Shown here: positions 23,111-25,303 of the stretch, piece by piece | Layout: every line of letters begins with the position of its first letter | Position numbering within the stretch: the first letter of the stretch is position 1 | Source of the DNA: TH5896 sp049578985 | GTDB lineage: Archaea; Thermoproteota; Nitrososphaeria; Nitrososphaerales; Nitrososphaeraceae | DNA length: 25,303 bases | Reading direction: 5' to 3' | Assembly: GCA_049578985.1 (NCBI GenBank) | Contig: JBAUMZ010000127.1 | Span: 1-25,303, forward strand | Program-made: the position numbers and the translations under genes | The notes under the pieces: generated by a model | Told to the model about the DNA's origin: nothing | What the model saw: only the letters and a program-made list of their open reading frames with translations | Databases searched by the model: none

Positions 23111-23776
23111 CTATCCCCAAACCTGTTTGTTCTTGTGAACAATTAACCGCTTTCTATCGTAATCTTCCGACATAGAAAAAGGCTTTGAATCTTGAAAAAT
23201 CTCGATGTTACGTGGGATTTGATAGTCTTCGTCTTTACACCTGCTCAATTCTCCTTTCTTATTTTTGTAAACCCGGAAGTTTTCCCCACATGTAATATAT
23301 TCCCCGGTGCTACCAGTATCCTGTAAAGCTTGCATAATTAATTTTGTGGCTTCTGAACAATATACAGGAATATCGGGTCTTAGATAATGAATGTACGCTC
23401 CATGATCAATATGAGCATGACTGAGCAATATAGCATGAAACTCTGTATCTTCACTTCCATCAAAACCCATATGTTTTGAATAATCCTTTCTGTACAAGCC
23501 CTTAAGCCTTGGCAACAATTCGAATTCAAACAAATCACCCATTCCATTGCAAATACGGGGATTGACAAATTCGGCAAAGTATTGATTAAATTTACTAATC
23601 TGCATCCCAAAATCTAAAAAGATTCTAGTTCCTTTGTCTTCTACCAAAAATTTGTTTCCACCAATTTCATGAATGCCTCCATAGAATGTTATTTTGGTTT
23701 TAGAATTGGATGACAATAAGGAATTAAGGAATGCCATCGATATTTCTCTTTCCATACAAGTAACAATTTTCATCAT
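23111..23776 (-). pseudogene. Truncated metallo-beta-lactamase-fold hydrolase
   Basis: The 221-residue frame begins like an RNase J-like or related MBL-fold enzyme: FYGGIHEIGGNKFLVED (31-47), a strand with LDFGMQ (54-59), and the metal motif SHAHIDHGAY (119-128, giving His120, His122, Asp124 and His125). It then follows the family through YCSEATKLIMQAL (about 139-151) before stopping at residue 221. Full-length relatives have roughly 400 or more residues and need a later His and Asp, plus a beta-CASP region; these are absent. The stop lies 4 bp from the stop of the decayed recombinase, so the 3' half was probably replaced during insertion or deletion. A stable partial protein remains possible. 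Later Met codons at residues 8 and 14 could be the original start. Confidence 0.7.
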
Positions 23777-23876
23777 TTTTTAGATAAGTTGTTATTTTTA
23801 TATCTCGATTACGCATTGCTAACATCAGACTTACCTTATAACACCTAGGTATACAGCTCCATGAAATTCATATCGC

Positions 23877-24546
23877 TTAAACAAACCTATTGGAGGACTG
23901 ACTTTCGGGATCGTATTCTGGAACATATCTAGTAGTATAAGATATGAAGGGAATATCATGACCTGAGCAGTATTCTGATGGACGTAATGGAATATGCGCT
24001 TTCAGTGGGAGATATTTGACAAGGCTACTTGTTCTTACTACAAATATCGACTGGAGAACAATCTGTGATTCTAAAGTTCTAGTTAAGACAAAAGAAGGAC
24101 TTACATACGGCATGCGGCAATGCCTCAGATGAATACAACGATAGTTTCGTGCTAATTAGCTTTGGTACATCGAGGTGGAGAGAATATCTCATTCCGAAAT
24201 CAACTGTTGAAGGACATGACGGTAAGCTATGCATCTGACCATTAATCACGAACTCCTGACGAGCTACGCGTACTAACTGACATTTCTCCTCAATTTTGTT
24301 GTCAACCATAAACTTCCTTATCATTGCAGCAACAGTATGAATTATCATAGGCACCATTCTAGTGCATTCCACATAGATGAGGCGCGTCTTCGATAATTGG
24401 TTCTAAACATAAGATCCTTTATAGCCAGGTTATCATGGTTGTAGAGTGGTATTATCTGCCGTACAAACTGGACACAAATCGCCGTGGATTTCTGCGAATA
24501 TCTTCAAATATCTAATCCCTTTAGGTGGCAATTCAGTAGGTACCAA
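23877..24546 (-). pseudogene. Decayed gene with CPVC motif, family unknown
   Basis: Protein-like pieces succeed one another on the minus strand. From 24546 to TGA 24433 the frame reads LPPKGIRYLKIFAEIHGDLC then PVCTADNTTLQP, with a CPVC zinc-like pair. A second frame (24372 to 24079) gives 97 residues including RQEFVINGQMHSLPS and DVPKLISTKLSLYSSEALPH. At about 24110 the sequence continues in the next frame as SPSFVLTRTLESQIVLQSIF and on to TAA 23877. The pieces join smoothly at the shifts, which implies one former protein of more than 200 residues broken by at least two frameshifts. I do not recognise it. Confidence 0.42.
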
Positions 24547-24585
24547 TTACTTTTTAGTATCATAGGACTCAAATAATATTGATAG

Positions 24586-24868
24586 GATAATATTCTCACT
24601 GAATATGCCAGTTATGATATTGCGCATAATAGATTCATTTCAAGTATCACACTAGAAGAACAAAAAATTGAGAAGAGGATCATGAAAAGAAAGAGAGTTA
24701 GAAGACAAGGATATCCGGTGGTTATCGGAAAGAATAGAATCAATAAACAAGGAATTTAAAGAAAGGATTGGATTCTCGCTAACTGTTGAAAAAGCAGACG
24801 AGAAGGCAAAGGGTGAAGATATTGTCGATCCGAAATATGCTGATGCAAGCCCATCAAAATTCTCCTAA
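24586..24868 (+). pseudogene. Decayed coiled-coil coding remnant
   Basis: One frame from 24586 reads YASYDIAHNRFISSITLEEQ then KIEKRIMK; near 24685 the sequence moves to another frame and continues LEDKDIRWLSERIESINKEF, then KERIGFSLTVEKADEKAKGEDIVDP in two parts, ending SPSKFS at TAA 24866. Charge pattern and heptads suggest a coiled coil. No start codon is identifiable and a stop lies directly upstream. It is the C-terminal end of an unrecognised protein with one frameshift. Confidence 0.4.
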
Positions 24869-24987
24869 CTGGTCTCTATACCTGTATGCAAGGTACTTCT
24901 GAGGGAATTCCTTCATAGCAACACGTTATAGAAAGGATGTAATTTTCCCTCAACCTTTTTTCAGAAGCAATGAATGCCAATCTGTCA

Positions 24988-25303
24988 TTATTTAGTATAC
25001 AGATTTGCCACTCTTTCAAATGAGTTATACGGTACCACAAGATCTGCAAACCGAGCAGGATTGATTATTTTCGCCAATATTTCTAATCCAGTTATTGTTC
25101 TTGGGCCCGGTTTGCTAAAATATTCAGTGGAGTTCACTGCATAAACTTCATTCTCCTGAATTGCTTGAAGATTAGCCCATTCGGCATTATTCTTCAATAC
25201 CTTGGATTCTTGTAATGTTCTGCTGAGATCAAATCCACATGGCATAAGGACTATCTTGTCTGGTTGAAATTGTATTATTTCCTCCATCGATATACGTCTG
25301 GAT
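24988..25303 (-). CDS. ABC-type cobalamin/iron substrate-binding protein, 3' end
   Basis: The open frame runs off the right window edge; 104 complete C-terminal codons are visible. It matches the last part of periplasmic-binding-protein family 2 (BtuF/FecB-like): a strand and helix with KIVLMPCGFDLSRTL, then LQAIQENEVYAVNSTEYFSK, where the N-E-V-Y-A-V strand precedes a conserved turn, and PGPRTITGLEILAKIINP, the G-P-R-x-x-x-G-L-E helix at the end. In ammonia-oxidising archaea such proteins are commonly annotated as cobalamin binding. No lipobox or transporter genes can be seen here because they would lie beyond the edge. An ATG at 25287 is internal, since the frame is open upstream. Confidence 0.85.
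   Translation of the reverse strand, partial: SRRISMEEIIQFQPDKIVLMPCGFDLSRTLQESKVLKNNAEWANLQAIQENEVYAVNSTEYFSKPGPRTITGLEILAKIINPARFADLVVPYNSFERVANLYTK

Overview
The window looks like chromosome from an AT-rich ammonia-oxidising archaeon (class Nitrososphaeria, formerly Thaumarchaeota). The evidence is a CdvA cell-division protein, both subunits of DNA polymerase D, an Orc1/Cdc6 initiator, an archaeal FEN1, a geranylgeranylglyceryl phosphate synthase for archaeal lipids, and many start codons (ATG, GTG or TTG) lying about 25-30 bp behind an archaeal TATA box, as in leaderless transcripts. The low GC content and the integrase type fit a Candidatus Nitrosocosmicus-like genome, but that placement is an inference.

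Region 1 (1-1500) has no convincing intact gene. It holds decayed coding sequence: a TIR-domain remnant on the minus strand and at least one degenerate plus-strand reading frame. Region 2 (1550-7300) carries a helical hypothetical protein, AMP-forming acetyl-CoA synthetase, a small winged-helix protein, CdvA, a PAC2-family protein, a 43-residue zinc ribbon and a SpoIIM-type membrane protein.

Region 3 (7395-17531) is a replication block. The PolD small subunit (DP1) converges on orc1/cdc6. Upstream of cdc6 lies a 539-bp non-coding segment with every sign of a replication origin: two near-identical 40-bp repeats containing an origin recognition box, two weaker boxes, a very AT-rich stretch and five GTTAAC palindromes. 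Next come two minus-strand genes, one of them encoding a membrane-anchored winged-helix protein, that contain a dense cluster of GTGATAT/ATATCAC motifs. GGGP synthase and the PolD large subunit (DP2) form a plus-strand pair that ends against glyA.

Region 4 (17.6-21.5 kb) has a probable MoaD remnant, a DUF5679-type zinc ribbon, a paralogue of the region 2 winged-helix gene, a class II Fic protein with an inverted repeat around its TATA box, a possible 26-residue membrane peptide and FEN1. Region 5 (21.7-24.9 kb) is a graveyard: a frameshifted tyrosine recombinase, a truncated metallo-beta-lactamase-fold protein ending 4 bp from it, and two further decayed reading frames. The window closes inside the 3' end of a cobalamin/iron-type substrate-binding protein gene.

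The most notable things are the origin, the GTGATAT array beside it, and the two zones of decayed genes at the window ends.
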